A DNA stretch of 64,000 bases from Flavobacterium sp. HSC-61S13 (GTDB lineage Bacteria > Bacteroidota > Bacteroidia > Flavobacteriales > Flavobacteriaceae), in NCBI RefSeq assembly GCF_024171535.1, contig NZ_JALJZV010000001.1, forward strand, positions 372,001 through 436,000, given 5' to 3'. The notes under the pieces were generated by a model. That model was not told where the DNA came from, did not search any database, and saw nothing but the letters and a program-made list of their open reading frames with translations. Position 1 is the stretch's first letter. Every line of letters starts with the position of its first letter. Shown one piece after another: positions 1 to 9,225 of the stretch. A program made the translations under genes and the position numbers.

Positions 1-46
1 TTTTTTTCACCAACAACAAAGTAGTCATTAACTTAAAATTCTAACT

Positions 47-1387
47 ATGATCTGGATTGAATTTGCTATTCTCATTGCTATGATCCTTATAGGATCGCAA
101 ATGAAAGGAATTGGCTTGGGTGTTATGGGAATGGTCGGACTTTTTATCTTTATCTTTATTTTTAAGATGAAGCCGACGGATCCTCCTCTAGATGTGATGC
201 TGATTATTATGGCTATTGTTACTACAGCAGCTACGCTACAAGCGAGTGGTGGTTTGGACTATTTAGTCAGTTTGGCCGAAAGAATCATTCGTAGCAATCC
301 ATCCAACATAACTTTTATCGCACCATTTACCGTCTATTTTTTATGCCTGTTTGCAGGTACTGCCCATATTGTTTATTCCTTATTACCGATCATTTCAGAA
401 GTATCTGCTAAGAAGCGTATTCGTCCGGAACGCCCTTTAAGTATATCGGTTATTGCTTCACATTTGGCACTAACGGGAAGTCCGATGAGTGCTGCTACTG
501 CTGCCTTAGTTGTTATTTTGGCTTATCACGGTGCCATGGTTGACATCATGATGATCTGTATACCAGCTAGTATTATCGGTTTATTAATCGGCTGTTTTTC
601 GGTAGTAAAAAAGGGGGTCGAACTCAATGACGATCCAATTTTTATTGAAAAAATGAAAGACCCTGAATTTGCCAAATCGATGAATAGTGGTATGGAAGGT
701 AAAGAGGTTGCCTTAAAACCGGGTGCTAAAACATCCGTTTTAATATTTGGTGTAGCGATATTGTTAATCGTAATTGCTGGAGCATTTCCCGCTATCGTTC
801 CGAGTTTTGAGGCCGGTACTGAATCTCTGGCCGTAAAAGCTGATGGTTCGTTAACCATGGTTAGCATAATCAGTGTGATCACACTAACGGCCTCCGCCGC
901 GATGATGTTGATTACGAAAACCACTACTACGGAAGTTACCAAAGCCAGTTTATTTGTCTCGATGGCTTCGGCCGTAGTGTCGGTATTTGGAGTGGTATGG
1001 ATGAGTTCTACCTTTATGTCGTCAAATAACGATATCATACAAAAGGCATTAGGAGGAATCGTTTCAGAGTATCCTTGGACTTTTGCAATTGCCGTGTTTA
1101 TCATGGGTGCTCTAATGTTTAGTCAGGCCGCAACAACCAAAACCATGATGCCATTGGGGATTGCCCTAGGTTTACCACCATCGGCATTAATTGCAATTTT
1201 CCCCGCAGTCAATAGTGATTTTGTTTTGCCGGGTTATCCTACTTTACTTGCGGCGATCAATTTTGACAGAACGGGAAGTACCAAAATCGGGAAATTCGTC
1301 ATCAATCACAGCTTTTTTGTCCCTGGAGTGGTCACCATATCTGTAGCCATTGCCGCAGGATTTTTACTGGGTTCTTTTTTGTTATAA
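47..1387 (+). CDS. Anaerobic C4-dicarboxylate transporter, DcuA/DcuB family
   Basis: A 446-aa, almost entirely hydrophobic protein with about ten to twelve membrane segments and the usual length of Dcu carriers. The conserved core is visible: TAATLQASGGLDYLV near residue 60, the AGTAHIVYSLLPII stretch near 105, and SHLALTGSPMSAATAA near 135. Members of this family exchange fumarate, aspartate or malate for succinate across the inner membrane, feeding fumarate respiration or aspartate catabolism. The ATG at 47 is the first in-frame start, and only 46 bases of upstream sequence lie in the window, so the promoter and any upstream partner (often aspartase or asparaginase) are out of view. A porin follows 110 bp downstream on the same strand and may be co-transcribed. 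The DcuA and DcuB subtypes cannot be separated by eye. Confidence 0.93.
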   Translation: MIWIEFAILIAMILIGSQMKGIGLGVMGMVGLFIFIFIFKMKPTDPPLDVMLIIMAIVTTAATLQASGGLDYLVSLAERIIRSNPSNITFIAPFTVYFLCLFAGTAHIVYSLLPIISEVSAKKRIRPERPLSISVIASHLALTGSPMSAATAALVVILAYHGAMVDIMMICIPASIIGLLIGCFSVVKKGVELNDDPIFIEKMKDPEFAKSMNSGMEGKEVALKPGAKTSVLIFGVAILLIVIAGAFPAIVPSFEAGTESLAVKADGSLTMVSIISVITLTASAAMMLITKTTTTEVTKASLFVSMASAVVSVFGVVWMSSTFMSSNNDIIQKALGGIVSEYPWTFAIAVFIMGALMFSQAATTKTMMPLGIALGLPPSALIAIFPAVNSDFVLPGYPTLLAAINFDRTGSTKIGKFVINHSFFVPGVVTISVAIAAGFLLGSFLL

Positions 1388-1497
1388 ATCTGTAAAAGTA
1401 TCATCATGTTATCGCTATAGTAAAGCGTTTGACTCCCCCAAACCCCCTGAAGATGAAGCGATTTCATATGAGTATAAATATTTAAAAAAATCAACAT

Positions 1498-2700
1498 ATG
1501 AAAAAATTTTTCTTCTATTTGATAATCGGATTACTTCCGGTTATTGTACTTGGACAAGTAGATCAAATGCAAAAGCAGACAGATCTAGGGAATTTTATTA
1601 TTACGGATTCCGCCAAATCGCTAATTCCCATTTCAAAGCAGTCGCTTTTGAGGGACGTAGATGTCATTTTCAATACGCGGATGGCTTTTAATAGTTCTTT
1701 TACCGATGGTAGCCATACGGGTTCAAAATTTAATGCCGACCAGTTTCGGTTTGAAATCAAAGGTAAGATCCACGATAGAGTGTATTTTAGGTTTCGAAAT
1801 CGATACACTAGAGAGCAACTTCCCGGAGATCTAGATAATATTAGTAGATCAGTGGATTTGGCTTTTATCAAAGTGGATTTGTCGCCAAGAACAAATATAT
1901 CTGTTGGAAAACTATGTGCAGATTGGGGTGGATATGAATTTGATCTCAATCCGATTGATATCATTACCTACAATGATATCATCGAATATGCCGATAACTT
2001 TTTAGTAGGTGCGGGAATATCCCATACGCTGGCAGATGGGAAAAATTCATTTTCTTTTCAGGTATTGAATTCCAGAACGAAAAGTTATGAAGAGCAATAT
2101 GGAGCCAGTGCACCGCCCGATATCACGGCTTCTAAATTTCCATTAGCTGCAGTGGGGAACTGGCGAGGAAGCTTTTTTGACGGTAAATTTGAAACGACCT
2201 ATAGTTACAGTTTCTTTAATGAAGCCAAGAATACCAATATGAACTATTTTGCGTTGGGAAATAAGTATAAAGCCAAGAATTTCGTTTTGTACTATGATTT
2301 CCAATATCGCGATGAAGCGCTCGATCGTTTGGGTATTGCCTCTGATATCGTTAACTCTCAATATCCTTTTGCGACGCAAAAAACAAAGTATATAGCCAAT
2401 TGGATCAGAGCGGAGTATCTGGTAACACCTAAAATTAATGTGCTCTTAACGGCTATGAATGCTACACATTCGTGGAACGATAATCCCGATCCGAATGGAA
2501 GTTCTAAATTATCGACGAGTTATGGCCTTATTCCGATGGTTGAATACATGCCATTCAAAGACATGAATATTCGCTTTTATATTGCATATACGGCTCGAAA
2601 GTACGATTATACCAAGTATGCTGAAAATGCTTTTGGTGTTAAAGATTATAATACCGGATTTTTAGGTATCGGTTTTATCGCTCCTTTGTTGGTTTTGTAG
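1498..2700 (+). CDS. Outer-membrane beta-barrel porin (OprP/OprO-like)
   Basis: 400 aa with a clear signal peptide (MKKFFFYLIIGLLPVIVLG, cleavage near residue 20). The mature part is rich in alternating aromatic/polar beta strands such as FRFEIKGKIHDRVYFRFRNR, NISVGKLCADWGGYEFD and NMNYFALGNKYK, typical of phosphate-selective-porin-like barrels in Bacteroidota. It ends in a hydrophobic strand (IGFIAPLLVL), as outer-membrane barrels do. It follows the Dcu gene by 110 bp and is closed by the hairpin at 2752-2785, so the two genes may form one unit in which the porin admits dicarboxylates. The substrate is inferred from context only. Confidence 0.8.
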   Translation: MKKFFFYLIIGLLPVIVLGQVDQMQKQTDLGNFIITDSAKSLIPISKQSLLRDVDVIFNTRMAFNSSFTDGSHTGSKFNADQFRFEIKGKIHDRVYFRFRNRYTREQLPGDLDNISRSVDLAFIKVDLSPRTNISVGKLCADWGGYEFDLNPIDIITYNDIIEYADNFLVGAGISHTLADGKNSFSFQVLNSRTKSYEEQYGASAPPDITASKFPLAAVGNWRGSFFDGKFETTYSYSFFNEAKNTNMNYFALGNKYKAKNFVLYYDFQYRDEALDRLGIASDIVNSQYPFATQKTKYIANWIRAEYLVTPKINVLLTAMNATHSWNDNPDPNGSSKLSTSYGLIPMVEYMPFKDMNIRFYIAYTARKYDYTKYAENAFGVKDYNTGFLGIGFIAPLLVL

Positions 2701-2751
2701 GAACATGATCAAAGTAAGATTAATGCCTCGTATTAAAAATTTAAAATCCAT

Positions 2752-2785
2752 AAAAAAAGCAGTTACCGAAGTAACTGCTTTTTTT
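2752..2785. terminator. Bidirectional rho-independent terminator
   Basis: A perfect hairpin, GCAGTTAC-CGAA-GTAACTGC, is flanked by A7 on the left and T8 on the right. It therefore works on both strands and sits between the convergent porin gene and the LytTR regulator gene. Confidence 0.9.
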
Positions 2786-2824
2786 ATGAATTAAATTATA
2801 TAACAAGAAGACTGTACTAAATAA

Positions 2825-3580
2825 TTATTGATTGAGCCATAATTTAAATTGAGGCATTTTGATACGGCTAACGATGACTTCTGCATCGCGATCTTTTCTG
2901 AGTATGATTTTTAATTTTTCATTAAAGTGTTTATGAATACTATCAATACTATTTATATGTAAAATGTACTGTCTGTTTACACGAAAAAATAATTGTGGGT
3001 CCAATTGTTCTTCCAGTTCATCCAGGGTGTAAGGAACGGCAAATCTCGTATTACTCAATAGTTTAAAATAGACTGTTTTATTTTCCAAAGTAATATAATC
3101 AATATCTGTCACTGCAATCATTTTGTAAGTTTCGCGATGATGCAACAAAAAACGGGTTTTATATGTTTTCTGTTCCGTTTTTAACATCGTTAAAAGCGCA
3201 GTGACGTCTTCGTTGGTAAGTAGTGTTTTGAGTTGCCGTATTTTTTGCAAAGCTTCGGTTAGTTCTTCAATTTCGATCGGTTTTAATAAATAAGCGACCC
3301 CATATACTTTGAAAGCCTGTAAGGCATATTCATCATAGGCCGTAGTAAAGATCACTGGGGACTGAATTTGTATTTGCTTAAAAATTTCAAAAGATAAACC
3401 GTCGGCAAGTCTAATATCCATAAAAATAACGTCTGGTTTAGCTTGCGAGTCAAGCCATTCGACACTTTCTTGTATACTTGGTAGTACTGCTAGTAAATTT
3501 GCTGTATAATCTACTTTACGGACTAAACTTTCGAGTAGTTCGGCGTTGTATCGTTCGTCTTCAATAATCAGGTAATTCAT
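2825..3580 (-). CDS. LytTR-family response regulator
   Basis: 251 aa. The N-terminal receiver domain (about 1-120) has the acidic pair in IIEDERYN, the phospho-acceptor Asp in PDVIFMDIRLADG near residue 55, TTAYDEYA, and the conserved Lys in AYLLKPIE. The C-terminal LytTR DNA-binding domain (about 140-250) shows RFLLHHRETYKMIAV, FRVNRQYILHINSI and the terminal FKLWLN. Such regulators bind direct repeats. It starts 11 bp after the sensor-kinase gene and is the last gene of the efflux operon, so it probably controls that pump in response to envelope or drug stress; the target is inferred. It ends before the terminator at 2752. Confidence 0.93.
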   Translation of the reverse strand: MNYLIIEDERYNAELLESLVRKVDYTANLLAVLPSIQESVEWLDSQAKPDVIFMDIRLADGLSFEIFKQIQIQSPVIFTTAYDEYALQAFKVYGVAYLLKPIEIEELTEALQKIRQLKTLLTNEDVTALLTMLKTEQKTYKTRFLLHHRETYKMIAVTDIDYITLENKTVYFKLLSNTRFAVPYTLDELEEQLDPQLFFRVNRQYILHINSIDSIHKHFNEKLKIILRKDRDAEVIVSRIKMPQFKLWLNQ

Positions 3581-3591
3581 CTTACTTGGTT

Positions 3592-4692
3592 TTATAGATG
3601 GAGCAAAGGCAGTTTAATAATAAATGAATTTTCATTGATGATGATTTCGGGTTTTGTACTTTGTAATAATTGATAGCGTTCGTGAATGTTTTTCAATCCC
3701 ATTCCCGTTGTTTTATAATCGATATGAATTGCTTGCAAATTGTTTTTTACGCTGATATATCCCCCTCCTAAACTTTCAATCGACATATACAAGGGTTGTT
3801 TTATAGTAGAAATATTATGCTTAATTGCATTTTCTAACAATAATTGAAGTGTCACTGGTGGAATTCCCTTCGTTTTATCGCTATTGGTTATCTTAACTGA
3901 TAGATGAATGCTCTGGCCATGACGAATTTTAATGAGGTGAAAATACATCTCTACAAATTTCAATTCTTCTTCCAAAGTTACTACATCTTTTTTTCCAGTA
4001 GTGAGAATATAGCGGTACATACGCGAAAGATTGGACAAAAATTCTTGAGCAGATTTCTGATCGGTCTCTATCAATTGGGTTAGTATACTAAAATTGTTAA
4101 ATAGAAAGTGGGGATCCAATTGCAATTTTAAAACTTCTAATTCGGCTTGTAAGGCATTTTGTTTCAGTTGATGAGAGAGGAGTTCGAGTTGATTGCTTTC
4201 AATGACTTTAGATTTCCACTGTTCAAAGAATAAAAAGGAATTATAAAAACTATTTACAAATGCTGCTACCACTAAATTAACCACCAAATAGTATCTAATA
4301 GACAATTCAATCTCCTGACTGTTGGTCGACGGATCGGGCCAGATCCATTCATAAACTATGTTTTCCAGACACAAAAGTAAGAACATACAAGCAATGACTA
4401 CTCCCGTGGTAATCATAAATTGAATAAGGATGTTGTTATTAGAAACCAATTGACGATTAACCCATTGTGATAGTAATCGAATTACCCAAAACAACACTGC
4501 ATACATCAGTATACCTCCGAGTAGGGTAATTCCTATTTCCGACCATTTAGCTTGTGTATAAAAATCCCACCAACTGCTTGAAGGATTTAGAAGGTATTGT
4601 ACCAAATTGGCCAAGGCCAGTGAAACCGGTATGCCGCTCCAGTGGAATAATCGTTTCCACAAATGGTTACTAGAATTTATCTTATCGATCAT
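3592..4692 (-). CDS. Sensor histidine kinase, LytS/YehU-type
   Basis: 366 aa. About four hydrophobic segments lie in the first 160 residues (for example ILLGGILMYAVLFWVI and VVIACMFLLLCL). A coiled linker follows, then the His_kinase signature LDPHFLFNNFSILTQL near residue 193, where H is the phosphorylated residue. The ATPase part has the N box LQLLLENAIKHN near 285 and GMGLKNIHERY near 330. There is no large extracellular sensor domain, so it probably senses within or near the membrane. The ATG at 4692 lies 3 bp past the outer-membrane factor stop, placing the kinase in the efflux operon, with its response regulator 11 bp further on. Confidence 0.93.
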   Translation of the reverse strand: MIDKINSSNHLWKRLFHWSGIPVSLALANLVQYLLNPSSSWWDFYTQAKWSEIGITLLGGILMYAVLFWVIRLLSQWVNRQLVSNNNILIQFMITTGVVIACMFLLLCLENIVYEWIWPDPSTNSQEIELSIRYYLVVNLVVAAFVNSFYNSFLFFEQWKSKVIESNQLELLSHQLKQNALQAELEVLKLQLDPHFLFNNFSILTQLIETDQKSAQEFLSNLSRMYRYILTTGKKDVVTLEEELKFVEMYFHLIKIRHGQSIHLSVKITNSDKTKGIPPVTLQLLLENAIKHNISTIKQPLYMSIESLGGGYISVKNNLQAIHIDYKTTGMGLKNIHERYQLLQSTKPEIIINENSFIIKLPLLHL

Positions 4693-4695
4693 TGA

Positions 4696-6093
4696 TTAAT
4701 TACCACCTAAAGATTTATATAAGGCAATGTAAGCATTTATTTCCTTTTGCTGAGCAATAGTATGTGCTAAGGCAGTCTGGAAATAGCTTTGTTGTATGCT
4801 TAGTACTTCTAGGTAATTGGCTTCACCGTATTTATAGAGTAGTTGAGCATCAACGATTGCTTTATCCATAGTGGTCACCCGGTAGTTAATTATTAGCATT
4901 TGTTCTTGTATGTAGTTGATGGTGCTCAGTGCAGTACTCACTTCTTCTACAGCGACCAAAACCGATTTCCTGAATTCGTGTACCGCAGCTTCTCTTTGAT
5001 GTATGGCTTGTTCGTAAGCGCTTTTAATTGATCGTTTGTTGAATAGGGGTTGTGTCAATCCAGTTGCTGCCGTTCCGAATAGGGATGCGGGAAGGGAAAA
5101 CCACTGGCTTGCTTTGATGGCATTCAGCCCGCCTTGAGCGGTGATTTTTAAGCTCGGATAGAATTCCGTTTTAGCAATTCCTAGGCGGGCATTGGCTTCT
5201 TGCAAATGTAATTCGACTTGTTTCACGTCTGGACGATTGGCCAGTAAGCTAATAGGAGTACCAGCTTCGAGCTGTTGCGAGAATGCGGCTTGTGTTAGTG
5301 ATTGTGCACGCACAACCGTATCGGGATAATTACCTGCTAGAAGCTGTAAAGTGTTTTCCTGAATTTTGATACTGGATTTAATGTCGGGAATGATTGCCCT
5401 AGTTTCTGCTAATTGTACTTCCGATTGCTTTATTGCTAAGCTACTAACTTCTCCAACGATGTACTGTGTTTTTAGCATCAATAGGGTTTCTTCCATGCTT
5501 TTTTCTACTGCTTGAGTGATGCGCAACTGCTCATCAAGACTCAATAGATTATAATACGATTGCGCTGCTTGTGCAATTAATTGCACGCGCAAGGCTCTTC
5601 GGTTTTCAGCCTGCCCCAGGTAATTTGACAAGGCTCCTTCGCGTTGCCTTTTTAATTTACCCCAAAAATCGATATCCCAAGAAAGGTTAGGTGTTAGGGT
5701 ATATTCTTCGGATAAAATTTTTGCTGCAGTGCTGCCCATTGCGCTGTTTTTGGAGAGGCGTTGTATACCCGCATTCACTTGCATATTAACCTCTGGGAGG
5801 TAGTTGAGTTTTATGCTTTTTAATACTTCCTCCGCGGCTAAAACATGCTCTGATGCAATGAGTAAATCGTAATTGTGTTCGAGTACTTGATCTAAAATTG
5901 CGAGCAATGCCCGGTCAGCGAAAAACTGATTATAAGCGGGAATTTCTATGATTTCTATTGCACTATTTTGGCTAGTATTGGGAAAACTCGTCGGAAGGTT
6001 GAGTTCAGGACGCACGTAATCTTTGGTCACTTGACACGATTGTAAGAACACAACAACTAACAAAGCACTGTTTAGTTTTATAAATCCTTTCAT
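4696..6093 (-). CDS. RND efflux outer-membrane lipoprotein (NodT/OprM family)
   Basis: 465 aa. It starts with a lipoprotein signal (ALLVVVFLQSCQ, lipid-modified Cys near residue 20). Two TolC-like repeats of long helices and barrel strands follow, with typical segments NLSWDIDFWGKLKRQREGA, the RPDVKQVELHLQEANARLGIAK motif near 288 that is diagnostic of this family, FYPSLKITAQGG and QPLFNKRSIKSAY. It forms the outer-membrane exit channel for the RND pump encoded 6 bp upstream. The order adaptor-pump-channel is the standard mexAB-oprM arrangement. Confidence 0.95.
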   Translation of the reverse strand: MKGFIKLNSALLVVVFLQSCQVTKDYVRPELNLPTSFPNTSQNSAIEIIEIPAYNQFFADRALLAILDQVLEHNYDLLIASEHVLAAEEVLKSIKLNYLPEVNMQVNAGIQRLSKNSAMGSTAAKILSEEYTLTPNLSWDIDFWGKLKRQREGALSNYLGQAENRRALRVQLIAQAAQSYYNLLSLDEQLRITQAVEKSMEETLLMLKTQYIVGEVSSLAIKQSEVQLAETRAIIPDIKSSIKIQENTLQLLAGNYPDTVVRAQSLTQAAFSQQLEAGTPISLLANRPDVKQVELHLQEANARLGIAKTEFYPSLKITAQGGLNAIKASQWFSLPASLFGTAATGLTQPLFNKRSIKSAYEQAIHQREAAVHEFRKSVLVAVEEVSTALSTINYIQEQMLIINYRVTTMDKAIVDAQLLYKYGEANYLEVLSIQQSYFQTALAHTIAQQKEINAYIALYKSLGGN

Positions 6094-6099
6094 CTTTAT

Positions 6100-9000
6100 T
6101 TATTGTTTATTAGCAGTTAGTTTTTCCTGTAAGTTTTGAAATATCATATACAAAACCGGTATAATTAACAGACCGAGTAAAACGCCACTAAGCATACCTC
6201 CTGCAGCACTGATACTGATGGATTGGTTACCTATAGCTGTTCCGCCCTTGGCAAACATCAAAGGCACTAAACCCGCCACGAAAGCTAGGGAAGTCATTAA
6301 TATAGGACGTAGTCGCATTTTAGCTCCTGCAATACCCGACTCGAAAACACTGAGACCAGCTCGACGTTGTTGTAAGGCGAATTCAACGATCAAAATAGCG
6401 TTTTTTGCAAGCAGTCCCACAAGCATGATTAAAGCAATTTGAACATATATATTATTGTCAATACCAGCTAATCCGGTTACTATAAATACACCTAAAATTC
6501 CAGTTGGTAAGGAAAGTATTACTGCTAATGGCAGTAGATAACTTTCATATTGAGCTGCTAGCAGAAAGTACACAAAAAGGATACTCAATCCAAAGATAAA
6601 GATCATTTGAGAGCCGGAGTTACGTTCTTGTAAACTCAAACCACCATATTCATAACTGTATCCTTTTGGCAGTTCTTTTTGCAGTACTTCGTCTATTATA
6701 CTCATCACTTTTCCACTACTTGCACCATTGCCTGCATTAACATTAACACTTATACTGTTGTAGAGGTTATAACGACTTATCCCTTGTGGACCAAATACTT
6801 TTTTTAAGCCCACTAAGGTGGATATAGGTACCATTTGCTGAAGGTTGTTTCGGATCATAATATTGTTTAAAGAAGCTTCGTCTTTTCGGAAGGCTGCTTC
6901 AGAACGTACGTTGACACGGTATAGTCTACCGAAGCGAATAAAATCAGTGGTTTGTGATCCGGTTAGATACAATTGTAAAGCATCCATGATTTCTTTTGGT
7001 GTTAGCCCCAATTGTTGGGCTTTATCTTCATCTAAAATTACTTCATATTGCGGATAATCACTTCGGAAGGAAGTAAAGGCCATACCGATCTCTAAGTGTT
7101 TGTTAAGTTCGGAAATAACCTTTTGACTAACAGCTTCAAAATCAGAAATAGTACCAGAGGTTCTGTCCTGTAAAACAAATTCTACACCACCAGCTGTACC
7201 AAAACCTTCTACAGCGGGGTTACGGAAAATCAAGAATTCCCCTTGAATCTCGCCTTTGATCGCTTGCTCTATTTTTTGCATTACTTCGTTGATATCCGAT
7301 ATGTCCCCTCGATCTTTGGGGTTTTTCAGGGTGATGAAACCCATAGCTGAGTTCGGAGCAGAACCGGAACTGAAAAGACTGAATCCAGAAACGGTGCTGA
7401 TGCTTTTTACTTCAGGAAGCTCCAATACGAGCTGAGTAGCCTTTTCCATTTCTTTGGTGACGAATTGAAGATTAGCCCCTGCTTGTAGATTGACTACGAA
7501 AGTGAGGTTATTATCATCTTCTTCAGGTACAAATCCTTTCTGAGCAGTATTCATCGCAAAAAAGGCGGCAAGTGAAATTAGGGACAAAGCGATTAGAGCC
7601 ATTCCTTTTTTCTTACCTAAAAAACGAACAGCACCGATATATTTATCCGTTAAACGCTCAAAACTCGTGTTGAATGCTTGGGCGAAACGTTGGGTAAATT
7701 TCGTCTTTGTAGCCTTGGGATCAGACTGGTGGTTTTTTAATATCAAAGCACATAATGCAGGGCTCAGAGTCAAGGCATTGACTGCAGAAATTAAAATGGC
7801 AATTGCCAAGGTATAGGAGAACTGTTTATAGAAGATACCGGCAGGACCTTCCATAAAGCCTACAGGCAGAAATACTGCAGACATCACTAATGTAATCGAA
7901 ATAATTGCTCCACTGATTTCACTCATTGCTGAGGCTGTTGCTACCTTGGCCTCTTGTCCCGTTTGCTGCATTTTGGTGTGAACGGCTTCTACTACTACAA
8001 TAGCGTCGTCAACAACAATTCCAATGGCTAAGACAAGTGCGAATAAGGTTAAAACATTGATAGAAAATCCAATTAAATAGATGAAAAAGAAGGTTCCAAT
8101 AATGGAAACCGGTACTGCGATAGCTGGTATAATGGTCGATCTAAAATCCTGAAGGAATATCAATACAACTATAAATACCAAAATAAAGGCCTCGATCAAA
8201 GTCCATTTCATTTGTGAAACAGATGTGTCCAAACGGTCTTTCATATTTTGGATAATTTCAAAGTGTATACCGTCAGGTACGTTTTTTTGAAAATTAATCA
8301 AGGTTTTTTGAACTTCAATTGCAATGTCATTCGCGTTGGAACCACTGGCTTGAAGCACAGCAAATACCACAGAAGGTTTTCCATCGGTGTAGGTATCGCT
8401 GGAATAATTGGAAAGTCCAAATTCGATACGCGCTACGTCTCCCAAACGCAGTACCGCTCCATCTATTTTAGAGCGCAGTATGATTTTTTCAAATTCTTCG
8501 GGTTTGTTTAGTTTGCCTTTATACCGCAAGACATATTGTAACGAAGCATCTGTTTCTTCACCTAAACTACCTGGTGAGGCTTCAAAACTGTAGTTTTGGA
8601 TAGCGGTTTCCACATCGGCAGGTACGAGCCCGTAGTTGGAGAGTTTGGTAGGATTTATCCATACGCGAACGGAATAGTCTTTTTGACCAAAGAGGCTGAC
8701 ATTTCCAACACCGGGAATACGTTTTAATTCGGGGATAAGGTTGATGTTGGCATAGTTTTGTAAGAAGGCCTCATCGTATTTTTCAGGTTTCTCACTGTTG
8801 ATATTGACAATCATCAGGTAGCTCGTCTGCTGTTTGGTAGTGGTTAGTCCGAGTCGAATTACCTCTGAGGGTAGTTGAGCATTGGCTTGAGCTACACGGT
8901 TTTGTACGTTGACAGCAGCCTGATCGGGATCCACCCCTTGTTTAAAAATAACCGTAATGGAAAAACTCCCGTCATTGGATGCGCTCGAAGTGATGTATTG

Positions 9001-9225
9001 CATATTCTCCACGCCGTTGATGGCTTGTTCTAATGGCGTAATTACCGATCGAATGACACTCTCGGCATTGGCACCGGGATATACACCAGCTACAAATACC
9101 GTAGGAGGTGCAATTTCTGGAAATTGAGTCATCGGTATACGCAGTAAACCGACAATTCCCAGTAATACTAAAATCAAGGAGATGACAGTAGCAAGTACAG
9201 GTCTTTTAATAATTTTATTCAACAT
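6100..9225 (-). CDS. RND multidrug efflux transporter, HAE1 family (AcrB-like)
   Basis: 1041 aa, the normal size for AcrB-type proton/drug antiporters. Family marks include the N-terminus IKRPVLATVISLILVLLGIVGL, PTVFVAGVYPGANAE, ATVDE-region equivalents NGVENMQYITSSASNDGS, the transmembrane block VLAIGIVVDDAIVVVEAV with the two proton-relay Asp residues near 410, and the second-half block GLLAKNAILIVEFALQQR near 940. It has two periplasmic porter/docking regions and twelve membrane helices. Its start overlaps the end of the adaptor gene by 11 nt, and the channel gene follows 6 nt later, so translation is probably coupled. Substrates cannot be read from sequence. Confidence 0.96.
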   Translation of the reverse strand: MLNKIIKRPVLATVISLILVLLGIVGLLRIPMTQFPEIAPPTVFVAGVYPGANAESVIRSVITPLEQAINGVENMQYITSSASNDGSFSITVIFKQGVDPDQAAVNVQNRVAQANAQLPSEVIRLGLTTTKQQTSYLMIVNINSEKPEKYDEAFLQNYANINLIPELKRIPGVGNVSLFGQKDYSVRVWINPTKLSNYGLVPADVETAIQNYSFEASPGSLGEETDASLQYVLRYKGKLNKPEEFEKIILRSKIDGAVLRLGDVARIEFGLSNYSSDTYTDGKPSVVFAVLQASGSNANDIAIEVQKTLINFQKNVPDGIHFEIIQNMKDRLDTSVSQMKWTLIEAFILVFIVVLIFLQDFRSTIIPAIAVPVSIIGTFFFIYLIGFSINVLTLFALVLAIGIVVDDAIVVVEAVHTKMQQTGQEAKVATASAMSEISGAIISITLVMSAVFLPVGFMEGPAGIFYKQFSYTLAIAILISAVNALTLSPALCALILKNHQSDPKATKTKFTQRFAQAFNTSFERLTDKYIGAVRFLGKKKGMALIALSLISLAAFFAMNTAQKGFVPEEDDNNLTFVVNLQAGANLQFVTKEMEKATQLVLELPEVKSISTVSGFSLFSSGSAPNSAMGFITLKNPKDRGDISDINEVMQKIEQAIKGEIQGEFLIFRNPAVEGFGTAGGVEFVLQDRTSGTISDFEAVSQKVISELNKHLEIGMAFTSFRSDYPQYEVILDEDKAQQLGLTPKEIMDALQLYLTGSQTTDFIRFGRLYRVNVRSEAAFRKDEASLNNIMIRNNLQQMVPISTLVGLKKVFGPQGISRYNLYNSISVNVNAGNGASSGKVMSIIDEVLQKELPKGYSYEYGGLSLQERNSGSQMIFIFGLSILFVYFLLAAQYESYLLPLAVILSLPTGILGVFIVTGLAGIDNNIYVQIALIMLVGLLAKNAILIVEFALQQRRAGLSVFESGIAGAKMRLRPILMTSLAFVAGLVPLMFAKGGTAIGNQSISISAAGGMLSGVLLGLLIIPVLYMIFQNLQEKLTANKQ

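Noticed and set aside
526..1104. 192-codon minus-strand frame inside the Dcu gene
   Set aside because: Shadow of a well-supported membrane transporter gene; no independent evidence.
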